A stretch of DNA of 64,000 nucleotides from Fasciolopsis buskii (taxonomy: Eukaryota; Platyhelminthes; Trematoda; Plagiorchiida; Fasciolidae): NCBI GenBank assembly GCA_008360955.1, contig LUCM01000663.1, forward strand, positions 4,968 to 68,967, written 5' to 3'. Numbering within the stretch: the stretch's first letter is position 1; each line of letters opens with the position of its first letter. Under the pieces are notes generated by a model, which ran no database searches, had not been told where the DNA came from, and worked only from the letters and a program-made list of their open reading frames with translations. Made by a program: the position numbers and the translations under genes. Of the stretch, positions 25,561 to 36,404 are shown one piece after another.

Positions 25561-26292
25561 AATCTTCACTTCATTCACAATTGTAAACTTACATACTCCT
25601 CGGTGTGTAACTCCTCTCTTCGCTATTTTTATGGTGAAATTATTTTTTCACTCTGGAATTCTTCGACAACCAGCCGCAGGTTTTTGTGCCGTTCGGCGGT
25701 TCCTAGTCATGGTTTAGTACCCTCAAGTTAACTTTTGCAGTCGTGGTTTGAATCGAAGCAAATGGACACTTCCTTGCTGATATTATATCTATTGACGACC
25801 TTCACATTAGGCTATTAGTTCACCTTACAGGGTCACACAATCCGCTTGATGTATCCGTTTACGAAGTGTGTTCTCCTATGATGTAGGACTGATCACGAAT
25901 TCAAGTAGCCAGAGACAGCCCAAGGCTGCCGAATGAGTCAGCGTCTGCCAATAGGTGACAGTCAGTGACTAGTAAGTGACGACTGTAGGCTGATAAACAA
26001 CGGACAATCCTGCACAATCCCTGAACAGTGTTTGAATTTGCAGCATGAGCAGTATTTGGGTGGAGAAGCAAAATTATTTTAAACCTGTTAATTGTCAATA
26101 GGCTATGTAACTAGCCGTTGTGATTTTCAGATGGGCTCATCACGCATGCACATTCCCAGTGGGCAAAATGGGCTTCCAGTGCGAAAATTCATTTCAGAAT
26201 ACACAAGCATTGGGATGACTGGGCGGAGACGTATTAAGTAGGAGCAGAGTTAGGTTTGTCTTTTTGGGGAAATTTTGTTCCTTCATTCGAAC
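25561..26292. other. Intron sequence
   Basis: No exon or repeat was recognised between the ribozyme unit and the TA-rich tract. Confidence 0.4.
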
Positions 26293-26293
26293 T

Positions 26294-26350
26294 GTATATA
26301 TATAATATATAGATATATATTTATATACACAAGATATATATATATATATA
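26294..26350. repeat. Imperfect TA microsatellite
   Basis: An interrupted TA tract with single-base changes (TATATAA, AGATATAT, ACACAAG) in three blocks. It lies about 230 bases upstream of the SINE and is not obviously part of it. Confidence 0.85.
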
Positions 26351-26574
26351 CATACGAGTTAACATGTTTTGCTCACTTTGTCTGAATGGCTCCTTAGTTC
26401 GTACTTGGGAGGCGTCGTTGTTTGATCCAGATTAACGGACTATGCTTTCCATTGTGACACCTGAACGTTTCTGTATAGATATTAGTGGTGGCGGCATTAA
26501 AGAATCCCCAACGGGAAATGTTGCATAATAAGGATATGTGTGACTGGAAGTTAGCAACTCTTGAAAGATTAGAT

Positions 26575-26880
26575 ATTAAAATATTCACTAACCGGCGGTG
26601 TTCAAGTGAATCAAGCGTGTATCGTCCCCAACAAGTCAGGGGTTCGAATCCCAGATCGGCCAATCACTTTCGTATTAGAGGACAGTTCTCTGTAGCCCGG
26701 CTCATTACCACACCTGATCTAATGAGATCTTAAGTGGTTCCATGGCACTTCAAGTTTCGGAGGCACAGTTGCCGTTTCCCATCCCCCGCCATCCAGCTGA
26801 CCCTAGTGGCTATAGGCCATGTCTCTCCCATTGTATTCATGCTCTAAGCATATCCCAAAAACTAACCGTGCAACGATTGA
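26575..26880 (+). mobile_element. tRNA-derived SINE, copy 1
   Basis: A SINE of about 300 bases. The 5' head (about 26,590-26,662) looks like a tRNA. It has an A-box-like GGTGTTCAAGTG and a perfect B box GGTTCGAATCC at 26,641-26,651, and ends GATCGGCCA. These are internal RNA polymerase III promoter elements. The body carries GGCTCATTACCACACCTGATC, then TTCCATGGCACTTCAAGTTTCGG, then GTGGCTATAGGCCATGTCTC, and ends in ATTCATGCTCTAAGCATAT. Two opposite-strand copies (31,300-31,560 and 37,812-38,100) share these blocks in the same order. The copies are well diverged, so the family is old here. No target-site duplication was identified. Confidence 0.75.
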
Positions 26881-27310
26881 AAGGTCAGAGGCGTTGTTTT
26901 GTTTGTTGTGCATGACCGAGTGAGAACACGAAAGTAGAGATGAGAGCAGCAGTTGGGAAGTTCGGTGTGTGATTTCTGGTTCAACGGAGTGACCAGGCCG
27001 ATGGGAAAGTACGTTCTCGAGGAAAAAATGAAAAAGGAAGGGCAAAACAAAACAAAACCATCCGCTCAAGTATGTGCTCAGATCACTAGTTTTCCCGCCC
27101 AAAAGATAGCCTGTAGCATTGTATTTAGGAGCTGGTTAATTTGTGGAGTTTTATCGTCAGACTAGATCGTTCCTATTTTTTGCGACTCTGAAGCTGCGTT
27201 CTTTCCAATTTTGGCTACTGACCTCAGATTTTTAGACATGTTGTACAAACACTTCTTTGTTGAGGTGATACCTTAACTTTTTCGATTTCGTCTCGACGTT
27301 CATGTTCTAG
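26881..27310. other. Intron sequence before exon 27,311
   Basis: No independent feature was seen. The last 40 bases are a strong pyrimidine-rich tract ending TTCATGTTCTAG, the acceptor of the next exon. Confidence 0.5.
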
Positions 27311-27635
27311 TCGGATAATTATTTCGGAGTTGTTGTTGGAGCACATTACAAAATCGGATTCAGAACCAACCACAGGTCCGTGGGATGATGCGTTCAAACG
27401 GGTGGATTCGACCCAGTTGGATTATTCGGATTTCCCCCTGGAACAAGGTGCAGAGGACGATGGTGAGGAATCGGATGAGTCAGGCGGTCAACCAGTGATT
27501 CGGGTGCATCTTGTTCATCTGGTACCACACAATATCAGCTTGGTGAAGAGAGGTCAATCTTTTCCTACAATGACGTTAAGCGCACCGCAATTGGTACCAC
27601 AGTCAGGAGCTATGCACGTCTTTGTTCAGTTTGAG
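27311..27635 (+). CDS. TMEM132-like protein, acidic linker exon
   Basis: A 325-base exon with good sites at both ends: acceptor GTTCATGTTCTAG (ends 27,310) and donor TTTGAGGTAAGG with GT at 27,636. One base completes a split codon at the start, and the end is in phase 0. The translation opens with RIIISELLLEHI, resembling the family beta segment (EVMQIDVEVE) that precedes the WxVEY block. An acidic low-complexity run follows (EQGAEDDGEESDESGG), then VIRVHLVHLVPHNISLV with one sequon, then AMHVFVQFE. The last residues join in phase to the exon at 51,408, giving VFVQFE-PKDIVEPP, which lines up with the family stretch KIYVSPKDLIGVVP. Function is extracellular by family. The acidic run is not part of the vertebrate consensus and looks lineage-specific. 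Confidence 0.6.
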
Positions 27636-27891
27636 GTAAGGCATCGAGCTCTCTTCAGGTTTGATTAATTTGAGTTGTTAAATCCCTATTTAGACATAAA
27701 CATATCTTTGATTTCGATTTTGTGACGCTTTTGGTTGCTAAACATAATGGCATCCTTTTCTAGCAGTCGATCGACATTTTTGGTCTATAGGTTTATCTAA
27801 CTTGTGTTCCACTGGCATATGCAGTCCATGAATTTGGATTAAGTCACTGAAAAAGTCGTGCATACTACACAACTAATTTCCTAGCGACTTA

Positions 27892-28085
27892 CTATATATA
27901 TATATATATTTATATGCTTGAGAGCATGGTGCCAACGTAATACAATGGAACTTCACAGAAGGGGACAAGTATGAGGGAGGAATAATAAACAATAAACCGT
28001 TTTTGTTTCCAACTTACACATTTTGTGATTTTTAGGTCGCTTTCGGATTATTTTTAATGGGGATGAGTTCTACAGACTCAGTCTG
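27892..28085 (-). mobile_element. RTE-type LINE 3' end with TA tail (extreme 5' truncation)
   Basis: The plus strand begins with a TA tract (27,892-27,909), then GAGCATGGTGCCAACG, CTTCACAGAAGGGGACAA, AACCGTTTTTG, a TTTTAGGT block, TTATTTTTAATGG and GAGTTCTACAGAC. The same order is found beside the RTE copy at 14,745-14,935 (GAGAATG..GTGCCAAACG, CTTCACGGAATGAGG, ACTGGTTTTTATG, TTATTTTTAAGTGG, GAGTTTTACAGAC). It is therefore the 3' untranslated end of the same RTE subfamily, inserted on the minus strand and truncated before the coding region. Confidence 0.7.
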
Positions 28086-29292
28086 CGTCGTTTTGTTCTC
28101 TAGTGCTATGTAGATTCCTGTCTGATTGATGATAGAGGTGATAATTAACTTCCCTGAGGTGGCAGTTGATAACCCGAAGCACTCTGCATTTAAGACAGCG
28201 TACACTGTGATAAAATGCACAAATGGAAAAAATTTTAACAAAGTATCCACCACTCATCCTTTTTATTCTGTTATGTTTAAGCTTTTATACTCCACCTCAA
28301 TCTCGAACAGTCAGTCCCAAATAACCACACGTTCGTTCTCCATGCTGTTTTTGCGACTTTAATAGTAATTTATTTGGACTTAATCATTTTTGCCTTTTGC
28401 GAGGTTGATTTGTTCCGAATCTCGAAATTGTAAACTTGTTCTTCTACTGGGTTTCATATTGATAGCTTCTCGGAATGGTAAAAAAGAACAAATTCTCCTG
28501 TTGGAATCAACTTGAAATTCGAATCACATTTTCACATATTGGTGGACTTTTTTCTGCTTTTTCATTTCACTTGGTCACAATAAAATGAATTCTTACTATG
28601 GTAACAAGAAAAACCTGCATTTTATGACTATTACTGACCTCTATTGCACGCTCTTTGCAGTAAATGTTCTCCTTTTTTCTAGACCCGACCCGGGATTCTT
28701 CAAAGACTGTTGGGGTTATCCTTCGTATTCGTATACTATATAAGGAATCAAAACGTCTAACCCTTATTTTCTTGGTCCTCCATAAGTATTTTACGATTTC
28801 TCCTCCTGTATGTAGGTCGCGAAGTCATGCCCAACTTGATCTGAATCTTGTCTGTCTGGGTGAAACATTCTATCACGAATAAGCAAGGCTGGAGATTTTG
28901 CGCTAGACAATCACAACGAAATAATGAATTTGAAAATGTAGACATGCTCGATATGACAGTTAGGACTTTTTATACAACAACCTAACATACAACAAGACAA
29001 GTGTAATATCTATTGTGGATAGTAATAGCACTGATTGTATTTTTATCATTTAGTAGCACTAATGGTTTACGACAAAACATTGTTAATTAATAATCTAAGC
29101 CAACTTCAGAGGACAGTTTCGAGCAACTTGTAGTTTTTTTGAACCCTAGTTTTTCGTTGTATTTCTAACCGGTCGCAGTTAGGCAGTCAGTCCCCGAAAT
29201 TGCTCTGAAGCTTATGTTATTAGCTCATCATACTTCTTAGTCTCCTTTATCTGAATCTGAGTGTCGGTCTTATTACGTATTCATTTCTCCAG
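28086..29292. other. Start of the 23.8-kb intron, no recognised element
   Basis: AT-rich intronic sequence. The open frames here (28,126-28,362 and 28,664-28,882) lack domains or splice-site pairs. Confidence 0.4.
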
Positions 29293-29426
29293 GCCCACAC
29301 CACTTGTAGTGTCATCGTCAATTCCGAACATGCTTCTTATTCGATCTATAATCGTGTCACTCCCCTCCTCCGGATACCAATTCCACCTCTCGCCACCACA
29401 ACTGATGTCGTCCCCACATCAGACAA
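29293..29426 (+). CDS. Possible cassette exon in the large intron
   Basis: Acceptor TTCATTTCTCCAG (pyrimidine-rich, ends 29,292) and donor ACAAGTGACT (GT at 29,427) bound 134 bases. These are open in the phase left by the 27,635 donor, reading AHTTCSVIVNSEHASYSIYN and so on to VVPTSD. The composition is protein-like (alternating hydrophobic and polar residues, one cysteine). Inclusion would leave two bases over, which does not fit the phase-0 acceptor at 51,408 without another exon. The direct 27,635-51,408 join already matches the family alignment. It is therefore an alternative exon, an exon of another transcript, or chance. Confidence 0.22.
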
Positions 29427-30689
29427 GTGACTGGTCACTAGGCGAGTCGATACATCAATTGAGAATTGATCAATCGCTGGGCTATTCAATATGTATATAT
29501 GGAGATATTCATGCATTATGCCCATATGCTTGGGACAACGTTGTGGGGTTGTAAATAAGACTAGTTATGGGACCGGTTTGATCCACACTGTTGGGTTTTC
29601 TGCATCTTGGTTATCATCTAACGATTCGTGTATTTCACTTGCTTCCATTGTTGCAGCTGGTGTTGGTGCTGCCGCCTGTCTACTTTGTTGGTTTGTGTTT
29701 AGACAATGCGGATTACAGGATCATCCTTTGAAGTTTTTCTCCACGACTCTTATCTTTGTTAGTATGTGTTTGCGTTTTTATACGCACATACTGGCACAAC
29801 CCGAGCCCACACTTCATGTGCATGAACGCAGTGAATCTGAAAACAAAAAGCCACCACCATGAATTCCGTTAATAATATGCACCCGTTGATTGTATGAACA
29901 AGTATACATAAAGTTTTGTCGCTGGACTTGTTATGTTTCTGGGTGTTTTTACTTCGTTCCCTTTTGCCCATTCTTGGTTAAGAAGATTTGCTCTTCATGT
30001 AAGACCAACCTTTTTCTTATTCAACGGCAAATGCACTTTCACTGTGGATCACTACAAATAGAGGATGAAAAGCCTTAGAGTCTGGTCAAAAGTCTGCATG
30101 TTTCAGCTTCTCAAATGAGGAATAACTTTTTATCCGGATTTTTATGCAGCTTAACTGATCTACTCCTTCAGTGAGCAATTCAACATTTTTGCTATTCTGG
30201 TTGACAGAACTATCAGCTTTGGATAATTTATCTGTATTAGAGTTTGTCATGCTTTTTAATAAAGAACTTAGCGTTACTGTGTGCAGGTAAGTGACAGTTT
30301 TAGTCTAGGTAATCGTTGATGATAGACTTCACACTGCTGACTTCGGAACCTGGCAAACACTGGAATAGCTATCGCGGTGGTAACTGTCAAGACCGTTGAT
30401 TTGTTAAAACAACCATTGTACAAATTAATTGAGCATCGGTTCTATTCATTTGCAATGGGTTTCATCTCATTGATGTAGTCTGGTTTTACCTGCTAATTCA
30501 TAGAAAGAAATAAAAACCAATGCATGAAAAGCAATAGGTGAAATATTTCTGCTACGCTACGCTAGTGAGCACAGTCCCTAGCAATACCGACAGTGTTTAG
30601 TCGGTTAACATCTGAACGTTGACTTCGTGGTTTGAATATCTTCATCACCAGTCGTTTCCCTAATTGGTATCTTACAGCATCTTTCCCTT
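29427..30689. other. Intron sequence
   Basis: Contains a 123-codon open frame (29,491-29,862, plus) with one hydrophobic stretch (ASIVAAGVGAAACLLCWFVF) that would suit a membrane segment. It begins inside another frame, has no clear acceptor and has no family match. Nothing else was recognised. Confidence 0.3.
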
Positions 30690-30860
30690 TTCATTTGAAT
30701 CGTTGGGAGTGTCAATGGATGATAAGTTCACTTAAGAATCACATGGTGATCCGTCGGAGGATTTTCGTCGGTCAGGCAAAGCTAACCTTCAGAAAGAGGA
30801 CACAAGGCCTGAAAGTATTGATTTTTCTTCTCCGTAGTATGTTTCGCACATGGGTGGAAA
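30690..30860 (+). repeat. Dispersed repeat, single copy of the unit seen in the 6.7-kb palindrome
   Basis: Shares CATTTGAATCGTT, ATGGATGATAAGTT, AAGAATCACATGGTGATCCG and CTAACCTTCAGAAAGAGGAC with both arms of the inverted pair at 6,718-7,000. Family identity is unknown. The sequence after 30,860 continues without a visible match elsewhere in the window. Confidence 0.6.
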
Positions 30861-31299
30861 TTTGTTCTTTCCCTTCTAATTTGATGATGGGAGGAAAAGC
30901 CCTATTCATCTCCAAGAGGTAGGGAGCGATCAAGTAAGGAGGTTTGCCGACGGTTGAGCGATTCAAGCTCATCATCTTCTTGTTAAATCATCATGATGGT
31001 GACCGCTTAACTACGGGCAATACTATATGAAGTTAGAAAATAGGGAGATTATATCTCCAAGCCTCTGCAAACACCTGACTGGGAAGTCTATATGGTCCCT
31101 CTCAGCCAACTTCCCCAGGTAAGGTTTTCATATCTTTTTGCCATGTTGGTAATTAATCGTAACGTGCCTGGGGGAGTTGCATACAATAATAACATAGGTA
31201 ACTCGTTCCAGTCCACGTAAGCCACTTAGTTAGGGCTGTTGACAGTTGATTTCTAAACTCCAAAATCAATATTGTTGACTTGTTATTGCTATCATTTTT

Positions 31300-31560
31300 T
31301 ATTACATGCTTGAAGAATGAGTGTAGTAGAAGGGACATGACCCATAACCACTACGCGGGTTTAGAGTAACCAGAAACCATGACCCTGAAACTTAGAGTGA
31401 CACAGAACCACAAGGCCTCATTATGTCGGATGTTGTAATGAGCCGGGCGACAGCGGATTGACGCCTGCCACCAAAGTGACTGGCAGGTCTCGGGTTTGGA
31501 CCCCTGACTTGTTGGGAATGGCATACTTAATTCACTCGATTGAAATCGCAAATGGACTTT
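31300..31560 (-). mobile_element. tRNA-derived SINE, copy 2
   Basis: Minus-strand copy of the SINE at 26,575-26,880. On the plus strand it shows CATGCTTGAAGAATGAG, GGGACATGACCCATAACCACTA, CTGAAACTTAGAGTGACACAGAA, TGTTGTAATGAGCCGGGCGACAG and GACTGGCAGGTCTCGGGTTTGGACCCC. The reverse complement of the last block is the tRNA-like B-box region, with one or two changes from the consensus. Confidence 0.7.
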
Positions 31561-34019
31561 CTGTGTGCCTTTTGGACTCCTCCAAGCAACTCACTTGGGC
31601 GTTATCTCTCATTCTGTTTAACAGCGTATTTCCTTTTGTTTACTGTCCTCTGTCATTTTTGCTGGGTTTCTGGGGTAATCAAAGCCCTTTGTTCAGATTA
31701 GTCAGCAATACATCTGAATTGTGCCGTTCTCATATTTCAGCACGATCCGCCTTTCGTTCCATACCCTCTAAAATCAATATCCATAGGAACTCCACTGTCC
31801 CGTATATAGCACACGTTTTGACAAACCGTGACCGCGTTTTGATCGAATTCCTGAGCAACCTCTCATAATGTGCTCTGATTATTCCTCGATGAGTTTTTTC
31901 ACATTTTCGCAATGTGACTGGTGTAATTTTTTTCCTATTTTTTTACCCCCACGTTTTTTGACTGAAATGCAACATTATTTCTTGTAGGCAAAAGTCTATG
32001 CAATACAATTACCCATAAGTCTAGGGTCTGAAGTGTGAAAAGTGGAAAGAAAACACGAAGCGAATTCCAGCAAAGTGTATCAGCCAGCGTCAACACTTAC
32101 TCAAGATAGCGGCCTACAGCCAACCCATTGCATATCTTCCACGCTTCTAGAGGAGCTATCTGCCAGTCAGTGTGACCTTGGTCTATCTGCATGTGGAAAG
32201 TTTCTTTCAAACTCTGTCCAACATCACGATCTAAGTATCACTGTCGTCCTTCGTTGTGCTCTAGCTTCTTTTCCATACCTCCAGAGCGAATTGCTGCAAA
32301 AACTGGTTTGTTTCCCAGTTGGCTCGGATTCTCGTAAATCAAGTGTGTGTCTTAGCTGAATTTCCAAGAAACTTTGCATAACTAATTGTATTATTTCCAA
32401 CAATCTGATTCTTGTTTCATGATGAAATGATGAGTGTGAACTTTCTTGACTGAAACGTGGACATTTGTGTAAATGAAACAACAGCAACTGCCACATCCAC
32501 GACACGCACGCATCTAAGGAGCTGATGTTGCGTTGATGCAGTACACGAATATAACCCAATCATTCGTGAGCAAATTCCTCCTGACTCGTTGTTTTATTGT
32601 TTAGTATCCAAGTGCAAAATAAACGTCGGCAAATGAGGTGTTTGCTGAAATGCAGTAACTACTTCATTCCGAGTATTTCTTCCGATCTTGAAAGTCGTCG
32701 TGCCTGGTGAACCTAAACTTAAATCTCTTTGTTTATCGCTAATTGACTGCGATTATTCGGCAACTTGACCTCATTTATGTATCCTCAATCTCATTACTTC
32801 GCCTAATTCCGTGTTATCACACGTTGTTTACCACCACGATAGTTGTCGAAACAAATCGGTTTCTGTGTCTGATGAATTTATCAGTCTATTTTCAGAGTGC
32901 GCAATCTGGTCATCAAACCCTTTTATTGTATGATGAAGTCATGAGGAAATATGCAAACTTATGTGCGGTCTCTATCCTTTGGTGTTTTGTATTGAGCGTG
33001 CGATCCTTTTTGCCAAGGCGAAGTCATCCTATCACAGAAAGTGATAACCGAAACGAATCTTCAAATGTTTGATAGAAAAATGTTATAGTTATCCTAGATG
33101 ACATTCGAAATTGCTAGGGATTTCTCCTGGTTGGTGGAAATCGTTTTGTCATGTTTTGATATGAGTCGAAAAAGACTCAAGCGCGCGATTTACGAAGGAT
33201 TTTTTTCAAAAATTTCTATTCTCCAGACAACAGATCGTAGTATCGATTTTGCCTGCTGACCTGCAATTCAGATGGAATCTTACGGATGCACCCTAGACTT
33301 AGAGGATTTGTGATTATCGTACGAAAAATTATTTCTGCGGTTTTGGAAAATTGCGCACTATGCTCCAAGTTTATTAGCTTTTAGGAGAATAACAGTACCC
33401 TGATACATACACGTATGTAGCACAAATCTGTGCACAAGCCTAGTTTCAACAAAGCCGTGGTGTGAAAGGAAAATATTACAAGAAATGTCTGTGCAGAGTT
33501 CACCGTCTATAGCAGCTCTTCTAAACTTTTTTCTTGCGTCATCCATTATTTATGTAATCCGTGATTTCTCTCTAGGGGTTATATTACGCGGCTGCTTAGG
33601 CCGAATCAGGCAGTTGGTTTGGGGCACTCACCACGAGCCTTTGGTCTGCTGACAATACAGCCACACCCGGCATTCGCAAACCTCTGGGAGTCAGTGAGCA
33701 GTATTCCACCTTACATATGTTTTGGTCATTCCAGATCAGGAGCACGAGCATACTTCCTTCTGAATGCTGCAGCCGAATCGGTGTCGAAGAGATTGGTTTC
33801 ATGCACCTGTGTTCGTCATTGTCAGCGTTCAACAGCGGCGAAAGCCCCACCGATCGCTTCCTTTCTCAGTGAGTTGCACGTTGCAGCAGAAAGAATGAAT
33901 ATACAGGGTGGACAGGAAGTGGGTCTACAGCCGACGGTAAAGAAGAAAGCACCGAAGTAGCCAAGCGGCGGAATGTGGTGTAACTGTACAATCACACTTT
34001 TTCGACCATTCTGATATGC
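31561..34019. other. Intron sequence with unassigned open frames
   Basis: Open frames at 31,458-31,868, 32,042-32,359 and 33,619-33,960 (plus) reach 105-136 codons but have no recognised domain, and the first overlaps a SINE. The 33,596-33,960 segment is open on both strands and GC-richer than its surroundings. It abuts the RTE remnant and could be part of an unidentified repeat. Confidence 0.3.
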
Positions 34020-34642
34020 CGGAAAGCCACAACATAATCGTCATTGTTCACGTTTCGCTACCATACCCTTCAGTGTCTCCGGCCAGTTGGTTGGCGTATC
34101 TCTCGACCTAGACCGCAAAGATGTGATCCACCCACCTTACTTAAGATCCTTGTAAATTTTCACATACCATGCTGTCACGCCATCTTTCGCACACCATGTG
34201 GCTTCTTTCATTCCATGGGAGGAACGGAAAACATGGCACAGCATGATAGGTGCGTGTTCGCCATGCGCAATATACGACCCAACCAACAAAGCCTACTCAG
34301 CTTGATATGCTGTGACAATATTCTCAGAACCGGTGCCTAGTACTCCACCCTAAACGTGAACATTGTTCACTCTATCGCTTCATCCAATCCTAGCCATACT
34401 GTGTGGACATTAGTGATCGAAAACCTCAAAGTGAAGAATATTTTCGACACGAAAACTCCACGTCTCGAAACTATACAACAGAACTGAGCGCATTGTGTCA
34501 CAGTACACAGTATCATTGTTCGTCACGCAGCTGCCGAGATAAATGAATCAGTCGACAACCGTTAATTCCTTCTCATCCAGGTTGTTACTAATGTCGTTCA
34601 AACCCGTAACAGTACTTTACATTTTGAAGGTGCAAAGAACAT
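34020..34642 (-). mobile_element. RTE-type LINE remnant with internal deletion
   Basis: Read on the minus strand, the segment begins with the CxxxxxKCKVLL block (TTTGCACCTTCAAAATGTAA, the same as TTTGCACCTTCAAAGTGCAA at 45,690). It continues to LGSCVTNND and then jumps to the RSVLLYSFETWSF block. The intervening KARxAxxxLKHLWR part, present in the 45.6-kb copy, is missing. After a spacer it reads LSRLCWLGRILRMANTHLS, FSVPPMEWKKPHG, and ends near GSHLCGLG. These match LSRLRWLGHVLHMTNTRLS, FCVPPKEWKKPCG and LRLRGWG in the other copy. Stops inactivate it. Confidence 0.8.
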
Positions 34643-34647
34643 GACAT

Positions 34648-34855
34648 CTGAATGGGTGAACAAAATTTGCCTTGGGCACACGACCGGTTTCGCGGTTATT
34701 TTCGCACGTCATGCATATATTTTGGGGCATTCTGTCCTCGTTCCTAAGGATGTCTCAGCCAAACTGACAAAGAATTATCAACGAATCACAATTTTGGTTC
34801 TTCTATGGACTCCGACGAAAAGCTTCCGTGCATGGTCGTGCCGTTACAAATTAGA
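34648..34855 (-). mobile_element. Penelope-type hammerhead repeat unit, copy 2
   Basis: On the plus strand: GGGTGAACAAAATTTGCC, GCACACGACCGGTTTCGCGG, TCGTTCCTAAGGATG, AATTATCAACGAATCA, TTGGTTCTTCT and GTTACAAATTA. The same blocks in the same order occur at 47,985-48,235 (GGTCAATGAACAAAGTTTCC, GCACACTACCGGTTTCGCG, TCGTTCCTAAGG, AATTATCAACGAATCATAG, TGGTTCTTCT, GCTACAAATTA). The unit is about 205 bases, and its left end starts within a few bases of the RTE remnant. Confidence 0.7.
34676..34715 (-). ncRNA. Decayed hammerhead ribozyme, copy 2
   Basis: On the minus strand the 3' half is intact: CCGC, GAA, helix III ACCGGT (34,683-34,688), cleavage-site C and stem I GTGTGC (34,676-34,681). The CUGANGA core has become ATGACGT and the stem II 5' strand GCGG is lost, so this copy should be inactive. 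The cleavage-site C suggests the ancestral unit had GGUC. Confidence 0.6.
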
Positions 34856-36404
34856 TTCTGGGGAGACATATCAATTCGGATTGTACAAGTATAAGAATGT
34901 TTGGACAAGAGAGTACTGGGTACGCCTACCCGTTTGGTTATATCAAATGCCAGTTGCATTGAAAAAGTTACACAGACGGTGTAAAAATACTTGTTTTCAC
35001 GGTTTACTTTTTACTTCACGTTATTTCTAATGAATGAGTTGAGTCATCCCTCTCGATGCCTCACCAGTAAAGGTTTTTCACTGTCTTGTATTCAGGTGTA
35101 TTTCATGAATCTGGTCTTTTTTCCTAGATTTCTCTTTGCTGTAGATTTCCGTAAACGGCCGAAGGTTTGTTTATTATGCTCCCTCGTTTTTAGTCCCTAT
35201 TCAGCGAATCTTGCTTTTATGACTGACTTGGATTGCCTCGTCAAGGCGTAACTGTTAGCTTTCGCTTTCAGGTGATTTCCTGAACGATGCCTGTGTTTAT
35301 CCGTCTTGTACCTCTTGTTTTGCACACAAGGGAGCTAGTTGTCTAAGTGTTTACTGCTAAAACGCCATTTTAGGCCCCCTTCTGTCTGATGCCTTTCCAC
35401 CGAGAACATGCGCATACGGGAGTGTGTATGTATGCGTGAATGCGTGAATGTATGCCTGGGCCTCATTATGCTTCGTGTATTTCTCCAAGTTTCCAGTGCC
35501 TACATGTCCTATGTTCCTTCAACCAAATGTGAATCCTGCAGTCTACATAAAGTCACGGATTTGTTTGGTCATTTCGGGACTTGGTATCATCCCAATTTTA
35601 TATTGTTTTCATTGAGACCGAATTCGCCGGATTACTTCTGGATCAGAGCTGACGTTTCGGTAATGCTAGTTTCATATGCGAGTTTTTTTGGCTGGTTCTT
35701 AAGAATTCAGACTACGAGGTGTATCTTAAATATTTGGCTCTGTCCGTCTTATATTTACAAACAGTGTAGTTATTGAAATTTCGCTCGCATTATTATTTTT
35801 TTGATTACTTCGATTTCTGCGCATCCTACTATTTGTTTGATATGTCTCGGTTTCTTTTGGGTACATTGAGAACGTAGTTGACTCAGGGCGGTTTACACCA
35901 TGCGAATCGATTTTACTGCGCAAGATTGGCATTCACATTGAGTAATTGACCATCTCGAGACCTGATAATTATATCCTTCTATCGTTTGATGAACATACTC
36001 TTCCAGACGCATACACAGAATATGTGGATATACTTTCCAGTTGAATTTATATTTCCTCGTTACTTCTCCCGTGCTGCCAGAGAATGCCGACCGATTCATC
36101 AGACTAACAGCGCCTTGTAACCTCCTTTAGTTATTGCATGATTAGTCTTAATTTTTGAGCAATATAGTTGCATCGGATATAACCCTAGGTTTACTTCAAA
36201 GAATATAGATTGTATGGGTTTACTTTTCATAGAGTGGAGGCCGAGTAAAATGTGCTTCGTCAAGAAAATATGTACAAGAAAGATAGTACGTTAGTGGTGG
36301 ATCAACCAAAGTACCACAAAATTCGACGCCATTTTGAAATCGTCGTAATCTATTTTGATGATATTCCGTCTAAAATATACAAATACAAATGATACAATTT
36401 ATCA
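34856..36404. other. Intron sequence
   Basis: No recognised feature. A degenerate GTATG/GCGTGAAT simple repeat occupies about 35,418-35,456. The 122-codon frame at 35,408-35,776 starts in that repeat and has no domain. Confidence 0.4.

Noticed and set aside
26590..26662. A functional tRNA gene
   Set aside because: The B box is perfect, but the acceptor and anticodon stems do not pair properly. The segment is the head of a repeat whose body recurs at two other places.
29491..29862. Transmembrane exon of the TMEM132-like gene
   Set aside because: It has a hydrophobic stretch, but it lies upstream of the central ectodomain exons and lacks the family's juxtamembrane pattern.
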